Of a stretch of DNA of 64,000 nucleotides, positions 1 to 8,475 are shown piece after piece. A program made the translations under genes and the position numbers. The stretch spans positions 343,976 to 407,975 of the forward strand of contig NZ_CP031358.1 in NCBI RefSeq assembly GCF_003355455.1. The letters run 5' to 3'. The notes under the pieces are model-generated. The model saw only the letters and a program-made list of their open reading frames with translations, was not told the origin of the DNA and made no database searches. Position 1 is the first letter of the stretch. The number at the start of each line of letters is the position of its first letter. The stretch is from Erythrobacter aureus. GTDB lineage: Bacteria > Pseudomonadota > Alphaproteobacteria > Sphingomonadales > Sphingomonadaceae.

Positions 1-492
1 GCCCTGAACCTGAGCGATTACGACCTGGTCGCCTTCCTGTTTGCGGGTGACCATATGTCCGTTCGAGGTGTTGAAGTAGATGAAGGCGTCTTCAACCAGC
101 CGGAAGTGCTCGAAGTTCTCTTTCGATGTCTCGAGAACGAGCATCTGACCGTCGGAGGGCTCGACGACGAGATTCCATGTGTGCTCGGACGAATAGGGGA
201 GATCCGCCCAGGCAATATGGCGGTCGTGATGGAGCGGCTGGGCGCCGCGCACGGAGATGATCTGGACGTCGGGGGTGACGGCAAGGAATGAAGCGCCTTC
301 GTTGGCGCGGCGCATCTTGCTCAAGCCATGATGGGTGGCCCATTCCTTGTCTTCTGGATCGATGTTGCGGACGAGCAACTCAACCGGAGCCGGCCGGCTG
401 GGATCGAACTCATCATCTTCGAGGTCCTCGAAGAGGTGGGCGTTCTCTACTGCGCAGGTTAGTTCGCGAGGTGGAGCAAGTTGAATGCCCAT
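1..492 (-). CDS. Unknown protein, C-terminus cut by window edge
   Basis: An open frame runs on the minus strand from an ATG at 492 to the first base of the window without a stop, giving 164 codons. The product begins MGIQLAPPREL and is acidic near the N-terminus. A purine-rich GAAGGA lies a few bases upstream of the ATG, which supports this start. I see no signal peptide, membrane segment or known motif. It lies upstream of nothing on this strand within the window. The shorter open frames overlapping it on both strands are shadows. Function is not recognised. Confidence 0.7.
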   Translation of the reverse strand, partial: MGIQLAPPRELTCAVENAHLFEDLEDDEFDPSRPAPVELLVRNIDPEDKEWATHHGLSKMRRANEGASFLAVTPDVQIISVRGAQPLHHDRHIAWADLPYSSEHTWNLVVEPSDGQMLVLETSKENFEHFRLVEDAFIYFNTSNGHMVTRKQEGDQVVIAQVQG

Positions 493-565
493 GCCTTTTC
501 CTTCTCAATGCTAGCTTGAATGCAGCATCGTCGAAGACAGTCAGAACTGGGGGAGATGGGGAGGT

Positions 566-799
566 TTAAGCGCTGAGGTTTTTCTGGCGCAGGTCGACGT
601 AGTCGATGAGTGCGCCGCCGGCGATGAACACGACCAGGGTGGAGGCACCGAGCATCATGTAGCCCACTCCTCCGGGATATTGGACAAAGTAGTGATGCCC
701 GCGTTCGAGTGCGCCCACTGCGATTGCGTAGATCACCAGTCCAGCGTCGAACTTCGTGCTGATACGCATCAGATTTTTCAGGCGCTTCAGCACTTTCAT
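566..799 (-). CDS. Small unknown membrane protein (77 aa)
   Basis: The product starts MKVLKRLKNLMR, a basic stretch, followed by two hydrophobic segments at about residues 18-34 and 46-66, so it is probably a two-pass inner-membrane protein. It begins 6 bases after the end of the helicase gene on the same strand and may be co-transcribed with it. No conserved motif is recognised. Its compact spacing and clean membrane pattern are the main reasons to regard it as real; function is unknown. Confidence 0.6.
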   Translation of the reverse strand: MKVLKRLKNLMRISTKFDAGLVIYAIAVGALERGHHYFVQYPGGVGYMMLGASTLVVFIAGGALIDYVDLRQKNLSA

Positions 800-805
800 T
801 CTCCC

Positions 806-2362
806 TTAGAGGTCAACCACCACGCCTGCAGGAACTGCAATGTCCTCAAACAGCGGATCGGAAATCGATAGAGTTTCGATCGCACGCGTCAGGGTCACGT
901 AAATTAGGTTCACCTCTTGTTGATACTCCCTCGCGGTGATTTTCTTTTTCGCGAGCATAGCCATCAGCTGGGTGGGCGAGACGAAGTCATCCATGACCAC
1001 GACATGAGGCCATTCGCGGCCCTTGGCCTTGTGCGCCGTAGAGACGACAAGTCTGGCTTGGTCTTCATTCGGCGTATGAAGCTTGCGCATGCCAGCGAGG
1101 ATCTCTGGAATGCTGTCCGTGTACTGCTCGATGATTTTGACCAGCCGCGTCAGTTCGGGCTCATCGTCGTATTCGGCAGCGTCCTTGCAATCTTCCCATG
1201 TGCGGAAACGCGAGACGAGCGGGTCGATCACGCGCGGCCGCCGGCGTTTGAAGAGCGCATAGCCTGCCTCGACCTGGTTGGTCATCTCCTCGATGCCGCC
1301 AACGACGTGGAATGGCACGGTGATGGAGCAGAGGCCCTCGAACAGGCGGAAGTTGGTCCGCGCGAGCACCGTGGTTCGACGTTCGAGCTTGCCGGTATAT
1401 TCCTGGACGACGCTCTTCTTCTCTTCGTTGCCACGCAGAGGCCGCGTCGGCTTTTCGAGACTGCGCTTGAGCACCTCGTTTGCCACCTTCGCGACATCGG
1501 GGCCGAAGCGGAAGGACTTGGAGAGGGGAAGAACCTCGCCCGGCATGCGTGCCATCGCCTGCTCGGCGCCGCGGAAGGCATAGATGCTCTGCCAAGGGTC
1601 TCCGATGATCATGGCGGGCAACTCGGAGCGACGAACGATATCGATGAGGACAGGATTGAGGTCCTGTGCTTCGTCGACAAGGAGGTAGTCGAACTCCTTC
1701 GAGATCCTGCGATGGAGCGAGAAATACTTGAGGTACATGTCGTGGGTGATCGGAAGATCGCCGCGCTCGATATCCATGAAGGCGTCGATGACGGCGCTGA
1801 ACATGGAGAGGACTGAACCTCGGGTCTGAATGGGGACGCCCATCACATGGCGCTCTTTGACCTGATGGTCTGCCGAGATGAGGAAGTTGTTCATCGTCTT
1901 GATGACAGCGCGATTGATCGCGTCGGGCTTCATGTTGCCGATGGGGCGCAGAAGGTGCTGACATGCGTCGATGTCGTTCGGGCGCAGCCGAGGAACGATC
2001 CGGTCGCGGAACCGGCTCATGTTCAAAACCTGATAGGCGTGGCTGTGTGCGGTCTGGGTCTGGACGTGCGGAGGGAATTTCCCCTTCGCTTCCGCAGCGA
2101 TCGACGCATTGAATGCGAGATAGAGCGCACGGTGGTTCGGCCAGGCATGCGTGTATTCGACCGCAGTCGTGGTCTTGGTGCAGCCGGCAAAAGCCTGCCA
2201 TTGCCGCGTTTCTGTCGGCGGCTGGCGGATAATAGCGAGCTGTTCATCGGTGAGCGGGTAACCGCCTACACCGATTTTTCCTGAATTTTCTTGGAGAGCG
2301 TGACCCATCCAAGGATTGTGAGGGAAAAGACCCTGAGGGTCAAAGGGTTTTGCTGTTAACAT
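806..2362 (-). CDS. UvrD/FBH1-like superfamily 1 DNA helicase
   Basis: SF1A helicases move 3' to 5' on DNA and unwind or strip proteins during repair and replication. The 518-residue product has most of the motifs in order: a phosphate loop AFAGCTKTTT (about residues 57-66), motif II LVDEAQD, motif III GDPWQSIYAFRGA, motif IV SKSFRF, motif V STAHKAKGREW and motif VI LIYVTLTRA. The loop keeps the lysine but has Cys-Thr where Thr-Gly is usual. I chose the ATG at 2362: the open frame extends to 2497, but that stretch contains the terminator of the upstream protease gene. A later ATG at MGHALQ is possible; neither has a clear ribosome binding site. The fold is closest to FBH1/UvrD; the exact role is unknown. 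Confidence 0.88.
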   Translation of the reverse strand: MLTAKPFDPQGLFPHNPWMGHALQENSGKIGVGGYPLTDEQLAIIRQPPTETRQWQAFAGCTKTTTAVEYTHAWPNHRALYLAFNASIAAEAKGKFPPHVQTQTAHSHAYQVLNMSRFRDRIVPRLRPNDIDACQHLLRPIGNMKPDAINRAVIKTMNNFLISADHQVKERHVMGVPIQTRGSVLSMFSAVIDAFMDIERGDLPITHDMYLKYFSLHRRISKEFDYLLVDEAQDLNPVLIDIVRRSELPAMIIGDPWQSIYAFRGAEQAMARMPGEVLPLSKSFRFGPDVAKVANEVLKRSLEKPTRPLRGNEEKKSVVQEYTGKLERRTTVLARTNFRLFEGLCSITVPFHVVGGIEEMTNQVEAGYALFKRRRPRVIDPLVSRFRTWEDCKDAAEYDDEPELTRLVKIIEQYTDSIPEILAGMRKLHTPNEDQARLVVSTAHKAKGREWPHVVVMDDFVSPTQLMAMLAKKKITAREYQQEVNLIYVTLTRAIETLSISDPLFEDIAVPAGVVVDL

Positions 2363-2392
2363 GCGAACAGGCGGCTGGCTCAGCCATTTGGC

Positions 2393-2423
2393 AAAAAAGA
2401 GGCCCCGCTGTTTCCAGCGGGGC
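2393..2423 (-). terminator. Rho-independent terminator of the protease gene
   Basis: A perfect 9-bp stem (2402-2410 with 2415-2423, GCCCCGCTG) with a four-base loop is followed on the minus strand by a T run (A run at 2393-2398). It lies 28 bases past the stop of the protease gene. Confidence 0.88.
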
Positions 2424-2450
2424 TTCCTGCATTTGGCTTTGGCCTGTGCC

Positions 2451-4673
2451 TTAGAAGGAAGTGTTGAAACGCAGAGAAGCAGCTGCTGCGTGTTCACCAG
2501 CGTCGTTGCCTGCGTTGAGGGCGTAGCCTGCGTTCAAAGCAATCTGGCCGCGGAAAAGGCTGCGCTCATAGCCGAGCTCGAAGTCGAGTTCGCGGGCGCC
2601 AGCCGAGAGGTCGAGCTGGTTGTCCCGATGAACCAGAGCGTGTGTGTCGAGATCGTAGGCGTAAGCTGCAGTGTAGGTCACGTCAGCCCGGTCGACTTTG
2701 ATCGGCGATGTGAGGCCCAGGAGAAGCGTGCCGCCAAGGGCGGGGCGCTCGGCCAAGATCTGAAAGCCTGTCGAGAGGACGGGACTGTTGAGGCTGAGCA
2801 TGGAGCCTGAGGTGCTGATGTCGGTTGCCCCTGCCATTGCCTCTGCCTGGAGAGCAAAGCCCTCGACATTGCCAGACCAGCCGACCGAGACAAAGTCGGA
2901 GCGAGCGCCGTCGATGGCAAAGGCGCCGAAGCCGCGCATGCCGAGGGCGGAGCCGGTCTCGGTGCTTTGGGTGTAGCTGGCGTTTACGCCGCTAGGGAGC
3001 TCGAGCGACACCCGAAGGCTTTCGTTCTGTGCGTCCTCGTCATTGCGCGAGGCAACACCGACAGTAAGGCGATGCCCGGCATGTGCGATAGTGCCCACAG
3101 TTCCGTTCGTCGGGACGTTGGCGGAACGAAGCAGCGAGTTGCTCATCGAGCGGCTAGGCGCAATCGATGAGTTGGTCGATCCGAAAACGGCGGTGCGCAT
3201 GCCGAGGCGGGCGCCGAAGCTTTGAGGAGCCTGCTGGTCATATTCGGTGAGGTTGGAAGCCGCGAAGCTGGCAGAGCCCAGAGTGGCTTCGTAAGGGGTG
3301 AGCGTGGGCCGCTGATCGGCCTGAACGAGGTTTCCAAGCGAGAGCGAGCTGGTATCGCCTGTACTGACGAGAGCACTGGCGTCGATCTGGTATTCGCGTC
3401 CCCAGCTGTCGAGTGCGAAGGTGGGCGCATCTTCGGTATTGAAAGCGCGGCCAGCCGACGAGCTGCCGAAAGGCGCGGACGGCGCAAGGCCGGTGTCTTT
3501 TACTGCCTTCATGTTCATCGAGCTGGCGCCCATTTGCGCGTTGTCGGCCTTGAAGGCCTCCTCGATATTGAGCAGGCCGACGCCGTAGAGCTGGTCGACA
3601 CCGGGCTCACCCATGTCGGTTGCGGTGGTGAGGAGAATGTCGGCGATGGCTGCGCCGCCGAGCTGCGGCCAATACTGCTTCAGCAAGGCGGCCGCGCCGG
3701 CAATCGTGGGCGCGGCGAAGCTGTTTCCGCTCACACGGGTTGTGCCGCCATCCACGTCGATGACCACGATGCTTTGAGCTGCGACGGCGAGAGTGCGATG
3801 GGCGAGAGGCCCAGGCGAGCCGTTTCCGTCAATCGGTTCACGATGATTGTCGACGCGGATGCCGTAGAGAAACCAGTCGGCGTTCTCGAGATCGGTGCCG
3901 ACGAGAGCCTCGGTCAGCGAACCTGCGAATTCATCGCCGGAATAGTTCGAGACAGACTGTACGAAGAGGAGGTCGTTTTCGACCACGGCATCCATGGCCT
4001 CGTTGAATTGCTCGGCGCTTCTTCCGCTGGTTGTGCCGTTGGCGCTCAGGTTGATCACGAATGCACCGTGGTCGACTGCATAGTGAATGGCAGAAGGAAC
4101 CATGTTTCCGTTCAGGCCCGCCTCGAGCGGATCTTGTCCGTCTTCAAGGTTGGAGAGGTCGGCACCGGCGACCTTGATGGCGAGGATGGTGGAATCGTAC
4201 GCAACTCCGTGCACGGAGTTGTTGTTCGCTGCGCCGGCCGCAACCGATGCGACCCATGTGCCGTGGCCCTGGATGTCATCGAGCTCGTACTCGACCTGTT
4301 CGACATCGCAGGTAGCGCAGCGTGCGTAGGTGACAGGAATGGAGACGCTGTCTTCCGAGATGCGGCCTTCGAACTCTGGATTGTCGATGTCGATCCCGGT
4401 GTCGATGATCGCGATCGTCACGCCTTCGCCGGTATATCCTTGCTCATAGGCGTAATGCGCCTTGGCATAGTTCACAGGAAGCGAATTGGTATATTCGGCT
4501 GAGGGTTCGCTGGAGGTCGGGGTAGGCGTTGGTGTCGGCGTAGGCGACGGGCTGGGGACCGGATTGGGAGTTGAGGTAACCGGCCCAGAGCTTCCTCCGC
4601 CTCCACAGGCAGAGAGAGCAAGCGCGAGACCAAGGCCCATGCTGGACAAAGCGGCGAAACGTGTGCGTGTCAT
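2451..4673 (-). CDS. Lipidated subtilisin-family (S8) autotransporter-type protease
   Basis: Predicted secreted serine protease anchored at the outer membrane. The chosen start (MTRTRFAALS, ATG at 4673, preceded by AAAAGG) gives a 740-residue protein. It has a signal peptide ending in the lipobox LSAC, a Gly/Ser then Pro-Thr repeat linker (about residues 20-55), and an S8 catalytic domain with Asp in IIDTGID, His in GHGTWVASV and Ser in GNSFAAPTIAGAA. The last ~300 residues alternate in the way of a beta-barrel and end in phenylalanine (RFNTSF), typical of outer-membrane autotransporters. Lipidation plus S8 plus barrel recalls NalP-type proteases. The frame is open 48 codons further upstream, but that part looks unlike a signal sequence and overlaps the terminator of the next gene. 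Confidence 0.88.
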   Translation of the reverse strand: MTRTRFAALSSMGLGLALALSACGGGGSSGPVTSTPNPVPSPSPTPTPTPTPTSSEPSAEYTNSLPVNYAKAHYAYEQGYTGEGVTIAIIDTGIDIDNPEFEGRISEDSVSIPVTYARCATCDVEQVEYELDDIQGHGTWVASVAAGAANNNSVHGVAYDSTILAIKVAGADLSNLEDGQDPLEAGLNGNMVPSAIHYAVDHGAFVINLSANGTTSGRSAEQFNEAMDAVVENDLLFVQSVSNYSGDEFAGSLTEALVGTDLENADWFLYGIRVDNHREPIDGNGSPGPLAHRTLAVAAQSIVVIDVDGGTTRVSGNSFAAPTIAGAAALLKQYWPQLGGAAIADILLTTATDMGEPGVDQLYGVGLLNIEEAFKADNAQMGASSMNMKAVKDTGLAPSAPFGSSSAGRAFNTEDAPTFALDSWGREYQIDASALVSTGDTSSLSLGNLVQADQRPTLTPYEATLGSASFAASNLTEYDQQAPQSFGARLGMRTAVFGSTNSSIAPSRSMSNSLLRSANVPTNGTVGTIAHAGHRLTVGVASRNDEDAQNESLRVSLELPSGVNASYTQSTETGSALGMRGFGAFAIDGARSDFVSVGWSGNVEGFALQAEAMAGATDISTSGSMLSLNSPVLSTGFQILAERPALGGTLLLGLTSPIKVDRADVTYTAAYAYDLDTHALVHRDNQLDLSAGARELDFELGYERSLFRGQIALNAGYALNAGNDAGEHAAAASLRFNTSF

Positions 4674-4732
4674 GTGAACCTTTTCATCTGACTGAAATCT
4701 CGAAACTTGGCCCCAAACATTCATGTCGGGAG

Positions 4733-4785
4733 GCAAGAAAAAGGCCCGGCGAGCGCGAAGAATTCGCTGTTCACCGAGCCGGTAA
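4733..4785 (-). terminator. Probable terminator after the lipoprotein gene pair
   Basis: On the minus strand an imperfect hairpin with outer stem CCGGC/GCCGG and an inner AGCGAA/TTCGC pairing is followed by a run of T (AAAAA at 4738-4742 on the plus strand). It sits just past the stop of the 4811-5137 gene and upstream of the protease. Confidence 0.6.
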
Positions 4786-4810
4786 TTTGAACTTGAAGTG
4801 GTCTGGAGCG

Positions 4811-5137
4811 TCAGCACCCAGCCGCCTTGCCAGCCTTTAGGCGGGCAGTGATCTCGCGGATCGTGGATGCGTCGATCTCTTTCGGCTGGGACGAGGCGTT
4901 GTTACGCTCGATCTCGCAGGCGAATTCCTTCTGGAATGCATCGCGATGCTCGGGAGGGATGTCGCCCATGGCTTTCTCGACGCTGTCCTGAAACGCCTTG
5001 AGCTTTTGCTCTTCCGGCGTGGCAGCGGGAGCAGTGGTTTCCGTCGAGCCGCCGGCGGTTTCATCAGCTTCGCTTTCGGAACTGCAAGCGACGAGCGATA
5101 GCGAAGCGGCTGCAGCAAGGAGTAGATGGCGGTGCAT
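4811..5137 (-). CDS. Small predicted lipoprotein (paralogue 1)
   Basis: The 108-residue product begins MHRHLLLAAAASLSLVAC, a short signal peptide with a lipobox (LVAC), so it is probably lipid-anchored and faces the periplasm or surface. After an acidic, Thr-rich linker comes a helical domain with the pattern AMGDIPPEHRDAFQKEFACEIERNN and a terminal cysteine. The same pattern occurs in the upstream neighbour 5167-5496 (AMEEVPSDMQARFQ...FACEVRKNN), so the two are tandem duplicates. The conserved FACE cysteine and the one near the C-terminus could form a disulfide. Function is unknown. Confidence 0.78.
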   Translation of the reverse strand: MHRHLLLAAAASLSLVACSSESEADETAGGSTETTAPAATPEEQKLKAFQDSVEKAMGDIPPEHRDAFQKEFACEIERNNASSQPKEIDASTIREITARLKAGKAAGC

Positions 5138-5166
5138 GTTTCAATCTCCAGTGAGTGTGGAATTGA

Positions 5167-5496
5167 CTAGCGGCAGCTGTTTCCGGCCGTCGGGTTGTCC
5201 TTGAGATACTGGGTGAGCGCGCGGATGTACTGGGCATCCACGGGATATGGGTTTGGCCGCTGGTTGTTCTTGCGGACTTCGCAGGCGAAAAGGATCTGGA
5301 ACCTGGCCTGCATATCGGAGGGAACTTCCTCCATCGCTGCCTGAATGCTGTTGTGGAACGCTTCAGGATCAGCTTCGCGCTGGGACATTGGTGTTTCGAG
5401 CGCGGCAGGCTCTTCGCTGGCTTCAGGTTCGGCGCTCTGAGTGCATGCGCCGAGAACGAAGACCGCAGAGGCCGCACAAAGCAGCTTACGCAGCAT
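5167..5496 (-). CDS. Small predicted lipoprotein (paralogue 2)
   Basis: The 109-residue product starts MLRKLLCAASAVFVLGAC, a signal peptide with lipobox LGAC. The mature part has an acidic linker and then a helical domain shared with the next gene downstream (FACEVRKNN here, FACEIERNN there) and a cysteine two residues from the end (NSCR). The two genes are 29 bases apart and probably form one transcript ending at the hairpin near 4733-4785. A TATAAT sequence on the minus strand near 5597 could be its promoter, about 100 bases upstream; this is weak. Function is unknown. Confidence 0.78.
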   Translation of the reverse strand: MLRKLLCAASAVFVLGACTQSAEPEASEEPAALETPMSQREADPEAFHNSIQAAMEEVPSDMQARFQILFACEVRKNNQRPNPYPVDAQYIRALTQYLKDNPTAGNSCR

Positions 5497-5660
5497 AAGT
5501 TTTCTCCGGTTGGTAACCCGGATATTCGTGGGGAATAGCAGGGGTGGTCAAGATGTTTTGCCTTAAATGGATAATGAAAGATGGAACTACTCAGGGAATT
5601 ATAGCTTGGCTGAGGCCTACTATGGCTGTAGGTTGAGGATAAATTTACGGGAGCACCAAA

Positions 5661-6674
5661 TTGTCTGAGAAAAATTGGCGCCGCGGCCGCATCGTTGGCC
5701 CGGAAGACACCCTCGATCTGAAATCCTGCGCACTGGTTGCGGAGGTTCACAGCCGCGCGGTGCGTGCAGATGATGGCGGCCATGTTGCAAGCTACATCCT
5801 CGTCGACGGCCTTGAAGAAGCCTTCGCGGAAGATGCGATGAACTTCTTCAGCAGCCAGGTGACGCTGCTCGTCGACTCGTCGCGGCTGGTCGAACACTGC
5901 AAGGCGGAATTTCCCGCGCTGGTCACGATCCGGATGACGGATCAGTACGAGGGCTATGTCGCCCAGTGCTTCCAGTTCGACTTCCTCCAGACGATTCCGG
6001 GGGACGATGTCATCTCTCAGGACGGCTGGGACGCTTTCTGCGTGAGGCAAGCGATGCTTCGTGGGGAAGATGTCGAAGACGCCGACGATCTTCCCGAGTT
6101 CGACGAACGGTCACTGCGACGGAAGGTCTATGCGAACCGCGCACAGGTGAAGGAAGACCGGTCGCCGTGGCTCGTGGACGAATACAATCAGCTTCGCGAA
6201 CTGACCGATGGCAAGCCTGAAGGTAGCGAAGCACTCATCGAGTTGGCCGATGACATGGAAGCAGCGCTGAACGGGCAGGTGCTTGTTGGAGACAGCTTCT
6301 CGGTGGTCATTCCGACGCGCATCGAGCGCGCGGTGCAGGACGGCGCGATGCGCCACTATATCCCACAGACCGGGCGGGAGATCGTCGTGGCGCACGGCCT
6401 TGACGCTGTTCAGGCGGGGAAGGTTCTCCGGCTGGTAGAGCAGGACAAGTCACGGTTTGTCGATGCAAGCCAGCTCATGGCAGGAAGCAATTCGAAAGAA
6501 ACGCTGCACCCTGCTTTTATCGTCCCGGACAGTGGGCTGAACTGGATTTCGACGGACTTCAACGGCCGGCGGAGCGCCGAAGGCTACAAGCACCTCCAGG
6601 CTGAGCTGAATACGTCGATGGAAGCGAAGGATGGTGAGGTCGTTCCGATGGTGGCGAATTCGGCCCAGCGATAA
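5661..6674 (+). CDS. Unknown 337-aa protein
   Basis: The frame opens with a TTG codon at 5661 preceded by GGGAG at 5650-5654, a good ribosome binding site, so TTG is the probable start. The product (SEKNWRRGRIVGPEDTLDLKSCALV...) is soluble and acidic, with no signal peptide, membrane segment or recognised motif. It is followed by a strong bidirectional terminator and faces convergent genes, so it appears to be a single-gene transcript. The N-terminal part (about residues 1-110) looks like mixed alpha/beta, the middle is charged and helical. Function not recognised. Confidence 0.75.
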   Translation: MSEKNWRRGRIVGPEDTLDLKSCALVAEVHSRAVRADDGGHVASYILVDGLEEAFAEDAMNFFSSQVTLLVDSSRLVEHCKAEFPALVTIRMTDQYEGYVAQCFQFDFLQTIPGDDVISQDGWDAFCVRQAMLRGEDVEDADDLPEFDERSLRRKVYANRAQVKEDRSPWLVDEYNQLRELTDGKPEGSEALIELADDMEAALNGQVLVGDSFSVVIPTRIERAVQDGAMRHYIPQTGREIVVAHGLDAVQAGKVLRLVEQDKSRFVDASQLMAGSNSKETLHPAFIVPDSGLNWISTDFNGRRSAEGYKHLQAELNTSMEAKDGEVVPMVANSAQR

Positions 6675-6692
6675 GCAACGAGCCGAACGGCA

Positions 6693-6731
6693 CAAAAAAA
6701 GGCCCGCTGCGTGTTGCGCAGCGGGCCTTTT
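6693..6731. terminator. Bidirectional terminator
   Basis: An 11-bp perfect stem (6701-6711 with 6717-6727, GGCCCGCTGCG) with loop TGTTG has an A run on its left and TTTT on its right, so it can stop transcription from both the 5661-6674 gene and the convergent 6753-7265 gene. Confidence 0.92.
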
Positions 6732-6752
6732 GTTTGGTTTGGGCGGTCGTCG

Positions 6753-7265
6753 TCAGCTGACGATGGCGTCCCAGATGCCGCCAAGGGCTGCGCCTGCAAG
6801 CCCGATGGCTTCTCCGGCGACCTCAGCCGCGACCTCGGTCGAGGATTCGCCGTTCTGCTTGGCTTCGTACATCTGGAAGCCGGTGTAGATCAGCGTCGGC
6901 ATGATGATGGCCATCACGATGAGCTTCACGATCGTCATCCCGATGCCGACGATGCCATTGGCGATGCCGGAGAAGACGCTGCCGATGAGGCGGATCGGGA
7001 AGGCGAAGAAGTTTCCAAGGGTGCGGCCGAAGGAAATTCCGAGCTCTTCACGCCAAGGGCGGTAGTACTGGCCGTTGTTGTTCACGGTCACCGCAGGGGC
7101 TTGGCCCTGATTGTGATAGCCCTGGCCGGCCCAGTCCTGCTCGAATTCGGTCGGATTCGTTTCGCGAAGGTCGCGCGAGCCGCTGATGGCGATGCTGCGC
7201 GCCTGGTCATGCGAGGGGGCGATGTCGGGATTCGACGAGCCCTTGAGAATGCGTGCGAGTTCCAT
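6753..7265 (-). CDS. Unknown membrane protein (170 aa)
   Basis: I take the ATG at 7265 (MELARILKGS), preceded by AAGGA, although the frame stays open upstream through the neighbouring gene. The N-terminal ~85 residues are polar. Then come hydrophobic segments at about residues 80-100 (FGRTLGNFFAFPIRLIGSVF), 103-130 (IVGIGMTIVKLIVMAIIMPTL) and a small-residue-rich helix near the C-terminus (EAIGLAGAALGGIWDAIV). It is the last gene of the minus-strand group that starts with the HerA-like ATPase, which suggests a membrane partner of that ATPase; this is inference. Confidence 0.72.
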   Translation of the reverse strand: MELARILKGSSNPDIAPSHDQARSIAISGSRDLRETNPTEFEQDWAGQGYHNQGQAPAVTVNNNGQYYRPWREELGISFGRTLGNFFAFPIRLIGSVFSGIANGIVGIGMTIVKLIVMAIIMPTLIYTGFQMYEAKQNGESSTEVAAEVAGEAIGLAGAALGGIWDAIVS

Positions 7266-7276
7266 GGCGGGGTTCC

Positions 7277-7507
7277 TTACTTCTTGATCTCGAAACGAAG
7301 AGCTTCCTCGTTTCGCGCGATGTCGATCCGGTTCGTTACTTCCGGAAACTGCACCTGCATGCTTTCGCAGGCGTTGATGGCTTTGACGGCCTTCTTCAGA
7401 AGGCGGTTGTGGTTCGGCTTCCCTGCGGCGGCGTTGGCCTTGGCGATGTTCGCCTGTGCACGCCAGATGAGGTACAGGTACTGAAGGGGGACGAGGATCC
7501 AAGACAT
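7277..7507 (-). CDS. Small unknown protein (76 aa)
   Basis: Product begins MSWILVPLQYLYLIWRAQANIAKANAAAG: a hydrophobic N-terminal segment of about 16 residues followed by a basic amphipathic helix, then a charged tail ending RFEIKK. It could be anchored to the inner membrane by its N-terminus. It lies 11 bases upstream of the 6753-7265 gene on the same strand, so the two are probably translated from one message. An AGAAG precedes the ATG. Function is unknown. Confidence 0.65.
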   Translation of the reverse strand: MSWILVPLQYLYLIWRAQANIAKANAAAGKPNHNRLLKKAVKAINACESMQVQFPEVTNRIDIARNEEALRFEIKK

Positions 7508-7670
7508 CTAATTTCAACTTCTAAAAAAATTTGCCCCTCACACATAAACATTTATCGGTTTTCCGCCAGCACGCGCCACAAGGCAGCAAGCGCTTATGCG
7601 CGCCGCAGGTGGGGTCCTTTGCTGCGTCTTACTTTCAGACGGAAATGGAAGCTGTCCTCTGGACCAGCGA

Positions 7671-8474
7671 CTAGAACTGCATCCCGTCGATATCGTCCAT
7701 GACGAAAGCATCGATGTCGTTTTCATCGTGCTCGGGATCTGCCTGCTTCTTCACACCGAAAGCTGACCGGTGCTCCGTCGCGTCATCTTCGGCCTCATCC
7801 TGATCGCCGCCAGTATCGCCGCCGAAGGGGTTTGCCGATCGAGGAGCGGCAGGAGGCGTCGACGCCGTAGGATTGTCGATGAGGTCTTTGGTATGAGGCT
7901 CTTCTTCAGGGGTGGGCGGAGGTTCGGGCCCACCCTGCTTCTCAGCAATCAACTCCCACATGTCGTGGTACGCTATGCGTGATGCCTGGTTCATAGAAAC
8001 ACAGGAACGCTCTTCAGCTACATCCCTGGCACCTTCGAAGCGAATGGAGGCCAGCCGGTAGAGCCCATCCTTCTCCTGAGGATGAATGACGAAGACGGGC
8101 CCGCCCTTATGGAAGACAAGGGTGAGCGCGGTGGAGCCCAGCGCTGCCATCGTGTTGAGCATCGCCGCCGGAAGGTGACCGGCGCACTGATTGCGGAATG
8201 CTTTTACGAGAACGATCTCGCGAGGCAGTCGCAGCTCAGCCCCGAAATCCTCAACGGAAACGGGGTTCTTTATGATGGCTGCCATGTTGTCGTATCTGCC
8301 GGCTTGGAAATTGCCGGAGGATTTCAGAAGTCCGAGAGATTCATGCACTGTATTGAGCTCTTCGCTCAGGCCCATCGCCGATCGGTTGGCAATAACGAAT
8401 GCCTCGACGTGCGAAGCGTCGAGTTTGACGATGAGGTCTGGAGTTCCGTCGGAAGAAAGCTCGTATTTGCGCAT
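7671..8474 (-). CDS. Unknown 267-aa protein with acidic tail
   Basis: The product starts MRKYELSSDGTPDLIVKL and has an N-terminal globular part of about 185 residues, followed by a Pro/Glu-rich linker (GGPEPPPTPEEEPH) and a low-complexity acidic tail ending DDIDGMQF. There is no signal peptide. The gene starts 1 base before the stop of the HerA-like ATPase gene, a spacing typical of translational coupling, so it probably works with that ATPase. Acidic tails of this kind can be docking segments; that is a guess. No family is recognised. Confidence 0.75.
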   Translation of the reverse strand: MRKYELSSDGTPDLIVKLDASHVEAFVIANRSAMGLSEELNTVHESLGLLKSSGNFQAGRYDNMAAIIKNPVSVEDFGAELRLPREIVLVKAFRNQCAGHLPAAMLNTMAALGSTALTLVFHKGGPVFVIHPQEKDGLYRLASIRFEGARDVAEERSCVSMNQASRIAYHDMWELIAEKQGGPEPPPTPEEEPHTKDLIDNPTASTPPAAPRSANPFGGDTGGDQDEAEDDATEHRSAFGVKKQADPEHDENDIDAFVMDDIDGMQF

Positions 8475-8475
8475 T

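Noticed and set aside
917..1816. Plus-strand open frame of 299 codons opposite the helicase gene
   Set aside because: It overlaps a helicase with most motifs intact on the other strand; no independent signal of coding.
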